In this document: positions 33,189-40,504 of the stretch, piece after piece | Layout of the letters: every line of letters starts with the position of its first letter | How positions within the stretch are numbered: the stretch's first letter is position 1 | From: Amycolatopsis vancoresmycina | GTDB taxonomy: Bacteria > Actinomycetota > Actinomycetes > Mycobacteriales > Pseudonocardiaceae | DNA: 64,000 nucleotides | Assembly (NCBI RefSeq): GCF_000716785.1 | Contig: NZ_JNYY01000008.1 | Span: forward strand, 496,001 to 560,000 | Reading direction: 5' to 3' | Notes under the pieces: model-generated | What the model saw: the letters and a program-made list of their open reading frames with translations, nothing else | The model's database searches: none | Told to the model about the DNA's origin: nothing | Translations under genes and position numbers: made by a program

Positions 33189-34052
33189 TCAGCGGCGCTC
33201 GAACGAATAGACGTCCGTCACCGTGTTGCACGGCGACGGCGGCACGACCTCCACCCGCAGCACGCCGGCGTCGTAGTCGACGCCTTCCGGCGTGAAGGTG
33301 CCCGTGCACGTGCTGACCAGCGGGACCTGGCCGATCTCGTGCACCCGCGCGGTGACGTCGCGGCCGGTCAGCGGGCGCGCGAGGTCGATCTGCAGGAGCT
33401 GCAGGTTGGTCGGGTACAGGTCGTTGTACGGGTCGCTGGTGGCGCAGATCAGCGTCGTCGCGCCGGTGAAGTCGCAGCCCTGGGCGCTGCGGATGTGGTG
33501 GTCGAGGTGGATGCGGGCGGCGACCGGGAGGTCGCCGGCCACCTTCGGGCCGCGCGGGTTGAGGAAGGGCGTCGGCGAAACGTAGAGGCGGTCGATCTCG
33601 CCGAGCGGGCCCGAGACCAGCCACTGCCCGTCGGGGGTGGCCGCGACCTGGGCGTTCGCGTTCGCCGCCGGCTCGTCGGCCAGCAGCGGGTGGACGAACT
33701 CCGTCGTCGTCCCGTCGGGCCGGGTGACCAGGTACATCTTCGTCGACGGCGTCGGGGTGCGGGTGTCCTGGTAGACGTCGAAGACGTAGCCGCGCAGCGA
33801 GTCCGGGTCGCCGACGTGGCCCCAGCCCTCGTCCTTGAGCGGCTGCGGGATGGTGGCGCCGTTGCGGTAGACGAGCTCGGGGGCGTGCCCCGGCAGCCGG
33901 AGGGTGGTGAGGCCCTCGCCGCTGATCCGGTTCTCGGCGGTGGTGTGGCCGACCTGCTGCCAGCGGGTGCCGTGCGCGGTGGCGACGCCGGCGGCGGCGA
34001 GCAGGGTGGCGGTGGTGAGGGCGAGCAGACTTGCCGTCCGCAGTGCGCGCAT
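33189..34052 (-). CDS. Secreted protein of unknown function
   Basis: 287 residues from ATG 34052 behind GAGGAG. Seen: Sec signal peptide LLALTTATLLAAAGVATAHG ending at about residue 28, then a beta-rich domain with repeated strand motifs and four cysteines. No catalytic motif recognised. Ends 23 bp before hisH on the same strand. Confidence 0.78.
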   Translation of the reverse strand: MRALRTASLLALTTATLLAAAGVATAHGTRWQQVGHTTAENRISGEGLTTLRLPGHAPELVYRNGATIPQPLKDEGWGHVGDPDSLRGYVFDVYQDTRTPTPSTKMYLVTRPDGTTTEFVHPLLADEPAANANAQVAATPDGQWLVSGPLGEIDRLYVSPTPFLNPRGPKVAGDLPVAARIHLDHHIRSAQGCDFTGATTLICATSDPYNDLYPTNLQLLQIDLARPLTGRDVTARVHEIGQVPLVSTCTGTFTPEGVDYDAGVLRVEVVPPSPCNTVTDVYSFERR

Positions 34053-34222
34053 GTGCGCTCCTCGGGAGTTGAGGCCTTGGCGGCGGCGAGGCGATTCTTC
34101 CACGGACGGGGCGCCGGCCGAAAGAATCTTGGCGAAGGCCGTTTGAGCGTCCCGCTCGCCGGGTATCAAGTCACCCGATCGTGTGGCTCAAGCCCGGCAC
34201 GACCGGACGCCAGGAGGCGAAG

Positions 34223-34399
34223 ATGACTGAGGACGACCTGCTGTCCCAGATGCTGCACGCCTGGCGTGACGACATCGAGAGCGTGCCGTTCCCGCAGTTC
34301 AGCGAGCTGCTGATCCCCCGCCAGCAGGTCCGTCCGCGGTACACGCCCAGCGCGTCTGCTGCCCGCGTGACGAACGCCACGCGGAGTACAGACGCCTGA
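34223..34399 (+). CDS. Small acidic protein of unknown function
   Basis: 58 residues from ATG 34223, preceded by an ideal AGGAGG 5 bases upstream; this site makes translation likely. The longer frame from 34181 lacks such a site. N-terminus is acidic (MTEDDLLSQMLHAWRDDIES), the C-terminus Arg/Ser-rich. No family recognised. It is followed by an acyl-CoA dehydrogenase gene 48 bp away. Confidence 0.6.
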   Translation: MTEDDLLSQMLHAWRDDIESVPFPQFSELLIPRQQVRPRYTPSASAARVTNATRSTDA

Positions 34400-34447
34400 C
34401 TGTGGTTTCCTGCGGAGGCCGCACCGACGCGTCCCCCGGGAGCCCTC

Positions 34448-35620
34448 ATGAGCAGCACCCCTGATCCACACGACTTCTTGGACCTCGACGCCGGGCTCGC
34501 CGAAGAGGAACGCGCGATCCGCGACGCGGTGCGCGCGTACGCGAAGGACCACCTGCTCGGCCACGTCGCCGACTGGTACGAAACGGGCGCGCTCCCGGCC
34601 GCGGAACTGGCGAAGGGCTTCGGCTCGCTCGGCCTGCTCGGCATGCACCTGGAGGGCTACGGCTGCGCCGGCACCAGCGCCGTCGCCTACGGCATCGCGT
34701 GCCGCGAGCTGGAGGCCGTCGACTCGGGGCTGCGCAGCTTCGTGTCGGTGCAGGGTTCGCTGGCGATGTACGCGATCCACCGGTGGGGCAGCGAGGAGCA
34801 GCGGCAGGAGTGGCTGCCGCGGATGGCCACCGGCGACGCACTGGGCTGCTTCGGGCTGACCGAGCCGGACGCGGGCAGCGACCCGGGCTCGATGCGGACG
34901 CGCGCGGTGCGCGACGGGGCGGACTGGGTCCTCTCGGGCACGAAGATGTGGATCACCAACGGAACCGTCGCCGACGTCGCGGTCGTCTGGGCGCAGACCG
35001 ACGACGGGATCCGCGGTTTCGTCGTCCCGACGTCGGCGCCGGGCTTCACCGCGAACGAGGTCAAGCACAAGCTGTCGCTGCGGGCGTCGCTGACCGCGGA
35101 ACTGGTCCTGGACGGCGTGCGGTTGCCGTCGTCGGCGGCGTTCCCCGAGGTCCGCGGGCTGCGCGGACCGCTGTCGTGCCTGAACGAAGCCCGCTACGGA
35201 ATCCTGTTCGGCGTGGTCGGCGCGGCGCGCGCGTGCTACGAAGCCGCGCTGGAGTACACGCTGTCGCGGTCGCAGTTCGGCAAGCCGCTCGCCGGGTTCC
35301 AGCTGACCCAGCGCAAGCTCGCCGACCTGCTGGTGGAGGTCAACCGCGCGGGCCTGGTGGCGCTGCAGATCGGGCGGCTGAAGGACACCGGCGCCCTGCA
35401 CCACAACCACGTCAGCTTCGGGAAGCTGGCGAACGTCCGGTCGGCGCTGGACGTGGCCCGCACCGCGCGGTCGATGCTCGGCGCGAACGGGATTTCGCTG
35501 GAGTACCCGGTGATGCGGCACATGGCGAACCTCGAGACGGTGCTGACGTACGAAGGCACCGAGGAGATGCACGCGCTGTCACTCGGTCAGGCGATCACGG
35601 GGCTCGCGGCCTTCCGCTGA
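34448..35620 (+). CDS. Glutaryl-CoA dehydrogenase-like acyl-CoA dehydrogenase
   Basis: 390 residues. FAD enzyme of acyl-CoA oxidation. Seen: CFGLTEPDAGSDPGSM, KMWITNGTVAD and the catalytic base Glu in LTYEGTEEMHAL near residue 376. The Arg in LNEARYGI and overall pattern resemble glutaryl-CoA dehydrogenase (lysine/tryptophan breakdown), but substrate is inferred. Likely cytoplasmic, passing electrons to ETF, which is not in the window. Confidence 0.88.
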   Translation: MSSTPDPHDFLDLDAGLAEEERAIRDAVRAYAKDHLLGHVADWYETGALPAAELAKGFGSLGLLGMHLEGYGCAGTSAVAYGIACRELEAVDSGLRSFVSVQGSLAMYAIHRWGSEEQRQEWLPRMATGDALGCFGLTEPDAGSDPGSMRTRAVRDGADWVLSGTKMWITNGTVADVAVVWAQTDDGIRGFVVPTSAPGFTANEVKHKLSLRASLTAELVLDGVRLPSSAAFPEVRGLRGPLSCLNEARYGILFGVVGAARACYEAALEYTLSRSQFGKPLAGFQLTQRKLADLLVEVNRAGLVALQIGRLKDTGALHHNHVSFGKLANVRSALDVARTARSMLGANGISLEYPVMRHMANLETVLTYEGTEEMHALSLGQAITGLAAFR

Positions 35621-35658
35621 TCCGGTTTTTGTCGGTGGTGCCCGCTAGCTTCGGCGGC

Positions 35659-36204
35659 ATGACCTTCTCCGACTGCGAAACCGTGCTGGAACTGCGGCGC
35701 TACATTCTGCACCCGGGCCGCCGCGACGAGCTGATCGAGCTGTTCGAACGCGAGTTCGTCGAGCCGCAGGAAGCGGCGGGCGCACACCTGTTCGGGCTGT
35801 TCCGGTCGCGCGCGGCCCCGGACGAGTTCGTGTGGCTGCGCGGGTTCCGCTCGATGGCGTCCCGCAAGGCGGCGCTCGAAGAGTTCTACTTCGGGCCGGT
35901 GTGGCGGGAGCACCGGTCGGCGGCGAACGCGACGATGATCGACTCGGACAACGTCCTGCTGCTGCGCCCGGTGGCCGGCAGCCTCACCGCGCCCCCTCCG
36001 GGCGAGGGCGTGTACGTGACGGTTTCGCCGCCCGCGCCGCCGCCCGGTCCGGTGTTCGCGGCGTTCGAGACGGAGCCGTCGGAGAACACGTTCCCGCAGC
36101 TGCCGGTCCGCACGGACGGCCCGTTCGCGGTGTGGTTCAGCCGGACGCCGGTGTCGGCCGCTTCGGTGGAGCTGGAACCGACTTCGAGGTCATTGCTCCG
36201 GTGA
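35659..36204 (+). CDS. NIPSNAP-family protein
   Basis: 181 residues. Seen: the NIPSNAP pattern VLELRRYILHPGRRDELIELFE at the N-terminus and FVWLRGFRSMASRKAAL. Ferredoxin-like dimeric fold; function not established. Probably co-transcribed with the dehydrogenase (38 bp gap). Overlaps the convergent NUDIX gene by 15 bp. Confidence 0.85.
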   Translation: MTFSDCETVLELRRYILHPGRRDELIELFEREFVEPQEAAGAHLFGLFRSRAAPDEFVWLRGFRSMASRKAALEEFYFGPVWREHRSAANATMIDSDNVLLLRPVAGSLTAPPPGEGVYVTVSPPAPPPGPVFAAFETEPSENTFPQLPVRTDGPFAVWFSRTPVSAASVELEPTSRSLLR

Positions 36205-36615
36205 AAGGAGCTCGACGAGGCCCTGGGGGTACAGGGTCCGGCGGCCGTCCCGGAACTCGGCGAGATCGACCCACCGGGCGGTGGCGGGATCGTCGAGGAT
36301 CTTCATTTCCGCCAGCCGGTAACGGCTTTCGTCGACGAACTCGGCTTCGTACAGGAAGGTGATCTCGTGCCCCGGCCGGTCGCGCCAGGTGAAGACGTTC
36401 TCGAGCACGCCGAGGAGCGCGTTGACCTCGATTTCGGCGCCGAGCTCCTCGGCGAACTCGCGGACGAGGGCGTCCTCGCTCCGTTCGCCGAACTCGATCC
36501 CGCCCCCGAGCGGGCGGCAGAAGGTCTGGTCTTTGACGTCGTCATACGCTTCGAAGACGAGAAGGTCGTTCCCTCGCCGGATGACGGCGAGCACGATCGG
36601 CCGGATCGATGGCAT
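36190..36615 (-). CDS. NUDIX hydrolase
   Basis: 141 residues. A complete NUDIX box, GGGIEFGERSEDALVREFAE plus ELGAE, at about 37-61 (G-x5-E-x7-REUxEExGU). Hydrolyses a nucleoside-diphosphate-linked compound with a divalent metal; the substrate is unknown. Confidence 0.93.
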   Translation of the reverse strand: MPSIRPIVLAVIRRGNDLLVFEAYDDVKDQTFCRPLGGGIEFGERSEDALVREFAEELGAEIEVNALLGVLENVFTWRDRPGHEITFLYEAEFVDESRYRLAEMKILDDPATARWVDLAEFRDGRRTLYPQGLVELLSPEQ

Positions 36616-36675
36616 GCCGCCACGCTAGCGTCCGAGCACCGGGCCGCCGATACCCCCAGCACCGGCGGCTCCTTC

Positions 36676-37569
36676 CTAGTCCCCCAGGAACTCCCTGATC
36701 GACAACCCCAGGGAGCCCGCGTCCAGGCCGTGGGCCAGGTCGTGGTCCGCGATGTCCCCGTACGACCGGATCTCGGCGTCACGGCGGACGCCGAGCGCCT
36801 TCAACCGGTGCGGCACCGCGGAAAGCGCCTCGGCCACGCAGTGCGCCGACGTCCCCGCGAGGTACGGCTCCACCAGCACCACGTCCGCAGCGGCGTCGAG
36901 CACCGCCGCGCGCAGGGCCGCGCCGTCGAACGGGCGGATCGTCGACGCGTACAGCACGGTTACGTCCAGGCCCGCCGTCGCGCGCAGGACGCGGTCCAGC
37001 ACCGGTCCCACCGCCACGACCACGCCCCGGGCGCCCTCCCGCAGCCTGGTGAACCCCACACCGAGGTGCGCGGAAGCGTTCTCCTGCGCCGAAAGCCGCA
37101 GGTACACGCGGCCGTCGCCCGGGATCGACTCCAGCAGCAGCCGGCGGGCCTCCGCCGGGTGGCCCGGCACGTGGATCGTCCAGTCCGGCAGGGAATCGAT
37201 CAGGGCCACGTCCGCCGGGGACTGGTGCGTGCGGCCCGCCGTCGGCATGTCGTACGACGCTCCCCACGACACCAGGACGCCGCCCACGTCCTGGTGCGAG
37301 AAGTCGAGCTTGAGCTGCTCGAACGCGCGCTCCACGAGGAACGGCGGGAAGGTGTGCACGATCGGCCGCAGCCCGGCCAGCGCCAGGCCCGCGCCCGTGC
37401 TGACCAGCAGCTGTTCGCGGATACCGACGTTGATCACCCGGTCCGGGTGGCGCCGCGCGGCGCCGGCGAGCTGCGCGGCCGAGATGTCGGCCAGCACGAC
37501 CGCGACGTCCGGGTCGGCGTCGACGATCCGTTCGGTGGTGGCGAGGAATTCTTCCCGCATCGGCAGCAT
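36676..37569 (-). CDS. Transketolase C-terminal half (split subunit)
   Basis: 297 residues from ATG 37569. Seen: the pyrimidine-domain start DISAAQLAGAARRHPDRVINVGIREQ with the TPP-contacting Glu in GIREQ, and a C-terminal swivel domain. Two bases follow the stop of the N-terminal half, so the two chains are made together, as in other split transketolases/DXS-like enzymes. Reaction: two-carbon ketol transfer, donor unknown. Confidence 0.9.
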   Translation of the reverse strand: MLPMREEFLATTERIVDADPDVAVVLADISAAQLAGAARRHPDRVINVGIREQLLVSTGAGLALAGLRPIVHTFPPFLVERAFEQLKLDFSHQDVGGVLVSWGASYDMPTAGRTHQSPADVALIDSLPDWTIHVPGHPAEARRLLLESIPGDGRVYLRLSAQENASAHLGVGFTRLREGARGVVVAVGPVLDRVLRATAGLDVTVLYASTIRPFDGAALRAAVLDAAADVVLVEPYLAGTSAHCVAEALSAVPHRLKALGVRRDAEIRSYGDIADHDLAHGLDAGSLGLSIREFLGD

Positions 37570-37571
37570 GG

Positions 37572-38264
37572 TCAGCCCTTCGGTTCGACGACGGCGACGA
37601 CGGCCAGCGGCCGGCCGGGGTGGGCGGTGGTGAAGGCGTCGTACAGCGCGTCGTGGTCGCGGCCGGACACCGTGCGGGTTTCCCAGCCTTCGACGGCGAA
37701 CCGGCGCGCGATCCCGCCCGGCCAGCCGCGCGTCGACGACTGGTTGTCGATCACCACCGTGGTCAGGTTTCCGAGGCCGGCCCGCGCCGCGACGACGATC
37801 GCCTCGTGGTTCGACCCTTCGTCCAGTTCGGCGTCGCCGACGAGCGTCACGACCTTCGCCTGGGTCAGCCCGCGGGCCCGCAGTCCCAGCGCGGTGCCGA
37901 ACGCGATCGGCAGGCCGTGGCCGAGCGACCCGCTGGAGATTTCGACGCCGGGGATGCGGCGCCGGTCGGGGTGGTGGCCGAGGCGCGACACCGGGTCGGA
38001 CCACGTCGGCAGCTCCGCTTCGGCGATGAACCCCTTCGCGGTGAGCACGGCGTAGTACGCCATCGGGCCGTGTCCCTTGGAGAGGAGGAAGCGGTCGCGG
38101 CCGGGCTCGCGGAAGTTTTCGGTCGTGACGTCGAGCACGCGGTCGTAGAGCACCCAGATGACGTCCAAAGTGGACTCGGCGGCGGCGCTGTGCTTTTCGT
38201 CGCCGGTCATCAGCGCGATCAGCCGCGGCAGATCGGCGTAGCCGGGTTCGGTCACAGTGGTCAT
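37572..38264 (-). CDS. Transketolase N-terminal half (split subunit)
   Basis: 230 residues from ATG 38264 (a TTG five codons earlier is weaker). Seen: LSKGHGPMAYYAVL, SGSLGHGLPIAFGTALG and the TPP motif GDAELDEGSNHEA...IDNQSS. Forms the active site with the downstream half. Divergent from soxR with a candidate SoxR box between the starts, so it may be redox-regulated. Confidence 0.9.
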   Translation of the reverse strand: MTTVTEPGYADLPRLIALMTGDEKHSAAAESTLDVIWVLYDRVLDVTTENFREPGRDRFLLSKGHGPMAYYAVLTAKGFIAEAELPTWSDPVSRLGHHPDRRRIPGVEISSGSLGHGLPIAFGTALGLRARGLTQAKVVTLVGDAELDEGSNHEAIVVAARAGLGNLTTVVIDNQSSTRGWPGGIARRFAVEGWETRTVSGRDHDALYDAFTTAHPGRPLAVVAVVEPKG

Positions 38265-38279
38265 GAGCCGACGATGCAA

Positions 38280-38297
38280 CCTCGACTAAACTCGAAG
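38280..38297. promoter_or_regulatory. Candidate SoxR box
   Basis: CCTCGACTAAACTCGAAG matches 13 of 18 positions of the classical box CCTCAAGTTAACTTGAGG. It sits 15 bp before the transketolase start and 19 bp before the soxR start, the place for dual control. The match is made by eye from a remembered consensus. Confidence 0.5.
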
Positions 38298-38316
38298 TCA
38301 AGGATAGCCTGACCTG

Positions 38317-38778
38317 GTGACGAGGCTCGCTGAACATCTCAGCATCGGACAGGTGGCGGAACGCAGCGGGGTTCCGCACACGGCACTGCGGTTCTACGAG
38401 GAGAAGGGGCTGATCAGTTCGGAGCGGTCGGCGGGCAACCAGCGCCGCTACCCCCGCTCGGTGCTGCGCCGGATCGCGTTCATCCGCGCCGCGCAACGCG
38501 TCGGGCTTTCGCTCGAGGACATCAGCTCGTCCCTGGGAACCCTCCCGGCGGACCACGCCCCGACGAAAGCCGACTGGGCGCGCCTGTCCCGCGACTGGCA
38601 GCACGAGCTCGACGCCCGGATCGACGCGCTGCAACGCCTTCGCGACCGCCTCACCGGCTGCGTCGGCTGCGGCTGCCTGTCCCTGCGAAGCTGCGCGTTG
38701 TACAACAACGACGACGAGCTGGCCCGCTTCGGCCCAGGCGCAAGCAAACTACGCCCAGCAACAGAAGGCGGCACCTAA
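38317..38778 (+). CDS. soxR: Redox-sensing MerR-family activator SoxR
   Basis: 153 residues, GTG start. Seen: MerR HTH SIGQVAERSGVPHTALRFYEEKGLI at about 9-33 and the [2Fe-2S] ligands C115, C118, C120 and C126 (C-x2-C-x-C-x5-C). In actinobacteria SoxR senses redox-active metabolites rather than driving a superoxide regulon. Its likely target here is the divergent transketolase pair. Confidence 0.94.
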   Translation: MTRLAEHLSIGQVAERSGVPHTALRFYEEKGLISSERSAGNQRRYPRSVLRRIAFIRAAQRVGLSLEDISSSLGTLPADHAPTKADWARLSRDWQHELDARIDALQRLRDRLTGCVGCGCLSLRSCALYNNDDELARFGPGASKLRPATEGGT

Positions 38779-38812
38779 ACCGCTTGCGGGCGGGGAGGAT
38801 GCTGGGGAGGCG

Positions 38813-39346
38813 ATGAACGACAAGGAACTGATCCGCATCTCGAAGCGGCTGGCGCGCCACCTGCGCCACGACCCGGGCGCCCTCGGCCTGACCCTCGCCC
38901 CCGGCGGCTGGGTGCCGGTCGACCAGCTGGTGCGCGCGCTCTCGATCACCCGCGCACAACTCGACGAAGTGGTGGAGAAGAACAACAAGCGCCGCTTCGC
39001 GTACGACGAAACGGGAACGCGCATCCGCGCGAGCCAGGGCCACAGCGTGCCGGTCGACCTCGGCCTGCCGGACGCCACACCGCCGGCGGTTTTGTACCAC
39101 GGCACGGTGGCAGCATCCCTCGACGCGATCTTCCACGAGGGTCTCCGCCCGATGAACCGCCACGCGGTCCACCTGTCGGCCACGGCGGAAACGGCCCGGA
39201 CGGTGGGCGCCCGCCGCGGCAAACCGGTAATCCTCCGAGTCGACGCGGCCGCCATGGCCACGGACGGCCACACCTTCCAGGTAAGCGCCAACGGAGTCTG
39301 GCTGACGGCCTCAGTCCCCCCGCCCTACCTCTCCCCCACCCCCTGA
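38813..39346 (+). CDS. kptA: RNA 2'-phosphotransferase (Tpt1/KptA family)
   Basis: 177 residues. Moves an internal RNA 2'-phosphate to NAD+, giving ADP-ribose 1"-2"-cyclic phosphate. Seen: SKRLARHLRHDP (catalytic Arg-His-Arg), IRASQGHSVPVDLGL and LYHGT, the conserved set for this family. Its natural substrate in bacteria is generally unclear. The gene lies just upstream of the 21-bp repeat array, converging with a TetR gene. Confidence 0.93.
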   Translation: MNDKELIRISKRLARHLRHDPGALGLTLAPGGWVPVDQLVRALSITRAQLDEVVEKNNKRRFAYDETGTRIRASQGHSVPVDLGLPDATPPAVLYHGTVAASLDAIFHEGLRPMNRHAVHLSATAETARTVGARRGKPVILRVDAAAMATDGHTFQVSANGVWLTASVPPPYLSPTP

Positions 39347-39357
39347 AACCCCACCAA

Positions 39358-39691
39358 TCACGCGAGATGCCCCGCCAGTCACGCGAGATGCCCCCGCAAT
39401 CACGCGAGTCCCGCCCCCAATCACACGAGTCCCGCCCCCGATCACGCGAACCGACCGTCCAGGTACGCAAACCGGCCGCCTAGGTACGCGAGTCGTCCGT
39501 CCAGGTACGCGAGTCGTCCGCACAGGTACGCGAGTCGTCCGCACAGGTACGCGAGTCGTCCGCCCAGGTACGCGAGTCGTCCGCCCAGGTACGCGAGTCG
39601 GCCGTGCAAGTACGCGCGACTCGCGTGATCGAAGCCGGAACTCGTGTGATTGGGCGCGTATCTCGCGTGATCAGCGGGGCATCTCGCGTGA
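39358..39691. repeat. 17-unit 21-bp repeat array with inverted outer units
   Basis: Starts of the core come every 21 bp: five TCACGCGAG-type units (39358, 39379, 39400, 39421, 39442), eight GTACGCGAG-type units (39463 to 39610), then four reverse-complement CTCGCGTGA units (39620, 39641, 39662, 39683). The outer units face each other, so the array as a whole forms a long imperfect inverted repeat around a direct-repeat centre. It occupies the gap between two convergent genes. Open frames across it give heptapeptide repeats only because 21 is a multiple of 3; I see no ribosome site or gene. Possible roles: bidirectional terminator, protein-binding array or mobile repeat. Confidence 0.9.
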
Positions 39692-39710
39692 TTGGCGGGG
39701 CATCACGGTG

Positions 39711-40298
39711 TCAGAGGGTCGGGACCGGGATCCGGCGGCGGGGGCGGCCGAGGAGGCGGCGGCCCACGTCGAGGAGTTCCGTGCGCAGTTCGTCGTCGCC
39801 CAGGCCGGCCAGGTCCGGGGAGCCGCCGGCCATCGCTATGCCCGTCAGGGTCACCAGTGCGTTGACGCGGGCCGTCGTGTCCGGGTCGGGGCCCGACAGG
39901 ATGCCGAGCAGCGCCTGGCCGAATCCCTCCATGCCGCCGTGCGCCGACTTCTCGATCGCGCGGGCGATCCCCGGGTCGCTGGAAAACAGCGCCACCAGCG
40001 TCCGATGGCGGATCACCAGGTCGACGAACCCCTCCAGCAGCAGATCCACCTGCGCGCCGCGGCGCTTCTGCGCGGCCGCGCGGCGCACCAGCTCGTCCAG
40101 GTCGCGGACGCCCGGCTCGGCGACCGCCTCGGTGATCTCCGCCTTCGTCTTGAAGTGGTAGTACACCGCCGCCTTCGTGATGCCCAGCGCGTCCGCGATC
40201 ATCTGCAGCGACGTGCCCTCGACCCCGTGTTCGGTGAACAGGCGCAGCGCGGTCTGCAGCAGTCGGGTCCGGGTGTCCTCGGCCGGGCCGGCGGTCAT
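39711..40298 (-). CDS. TetR-family regulator of the MMPL exporter
   Basis: 195 residues. Seen: HTH SLQMIADALGITKAAVYYHFKTKAEI at about 30-55. Five copies of one palindrome fill the divergent gap to the exporter gene, so it is almost surely the repressor of both. The ligand-binding domain gives no clue to the inducer. Confidence 0.93.
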   Translation of the reverse strand: MTAGPAEDTRTRLLQTALRLFTEHGVEGTSLQMIADALGITKAAVYYHFKTKAEITEAVAEPGVRDLDELVRRAAAQKRRGAQVDLLLEGFVDLVIRHRTLVALFSSDPGIARAIEKSAHGGMEGFGQALLGILSGPDPDTTARVNALVTLTGIAMAGGSPDLAGLGDDELRTELLDVGRRLLGRPRRRIPVPTL

Positions 40299-40336
40299 TC
40301 TTCCTCCTCAGCGAGCCGTCGGAGCCTACGTCACGC

Positions 40337-40447
40337 CTTGTCGATCGGCAAACCGGCTTACTAGCCGACCGGCAAGTAATAAACCTTGCTGTTCGGCAAG
40401 TCACATACTTGCCGATCGGCTTGGAGTCACCCTTGCCGATCGGCTAG
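40337..40447. promoter_or_regulatory. Five regularly spaced operator palindromes
   Basis: Variants of the 16-bp palindrome CTTGCCGATCGGCAAG start at 40337, 40361, 40385, 40408 and 40432, i.e. every 23-24 bp. The best-conserved parts are CTTG at the left and CGGC at the right. The array covers about half of the 206-bp divergent gap between a TetR gene and an MMPL transporter. A possible -10 TAGCGT for the exporter overlaps the last site. Confidence 0.85.
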
Positions 40448-40504
40448 CGTGGAAGTCACTTGATGGAGTGACTGGACCCCGTTCGGGCGAAACGGAGCTG
40501 ACTC

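Noticed and set aside
39311..39544. Open frame with heptapeptide repeats (TTRVPVR-type) on the minus strand
   Set aside because: The repeat period of 21 bp keeps any frame open; there is no ribosome site or family match, and it overlaps the end of kptA.
39358..39691. CRISPR array
   Set aside because: The 21-bp units are contiguous with no unique spacers, and no cas genes are present.
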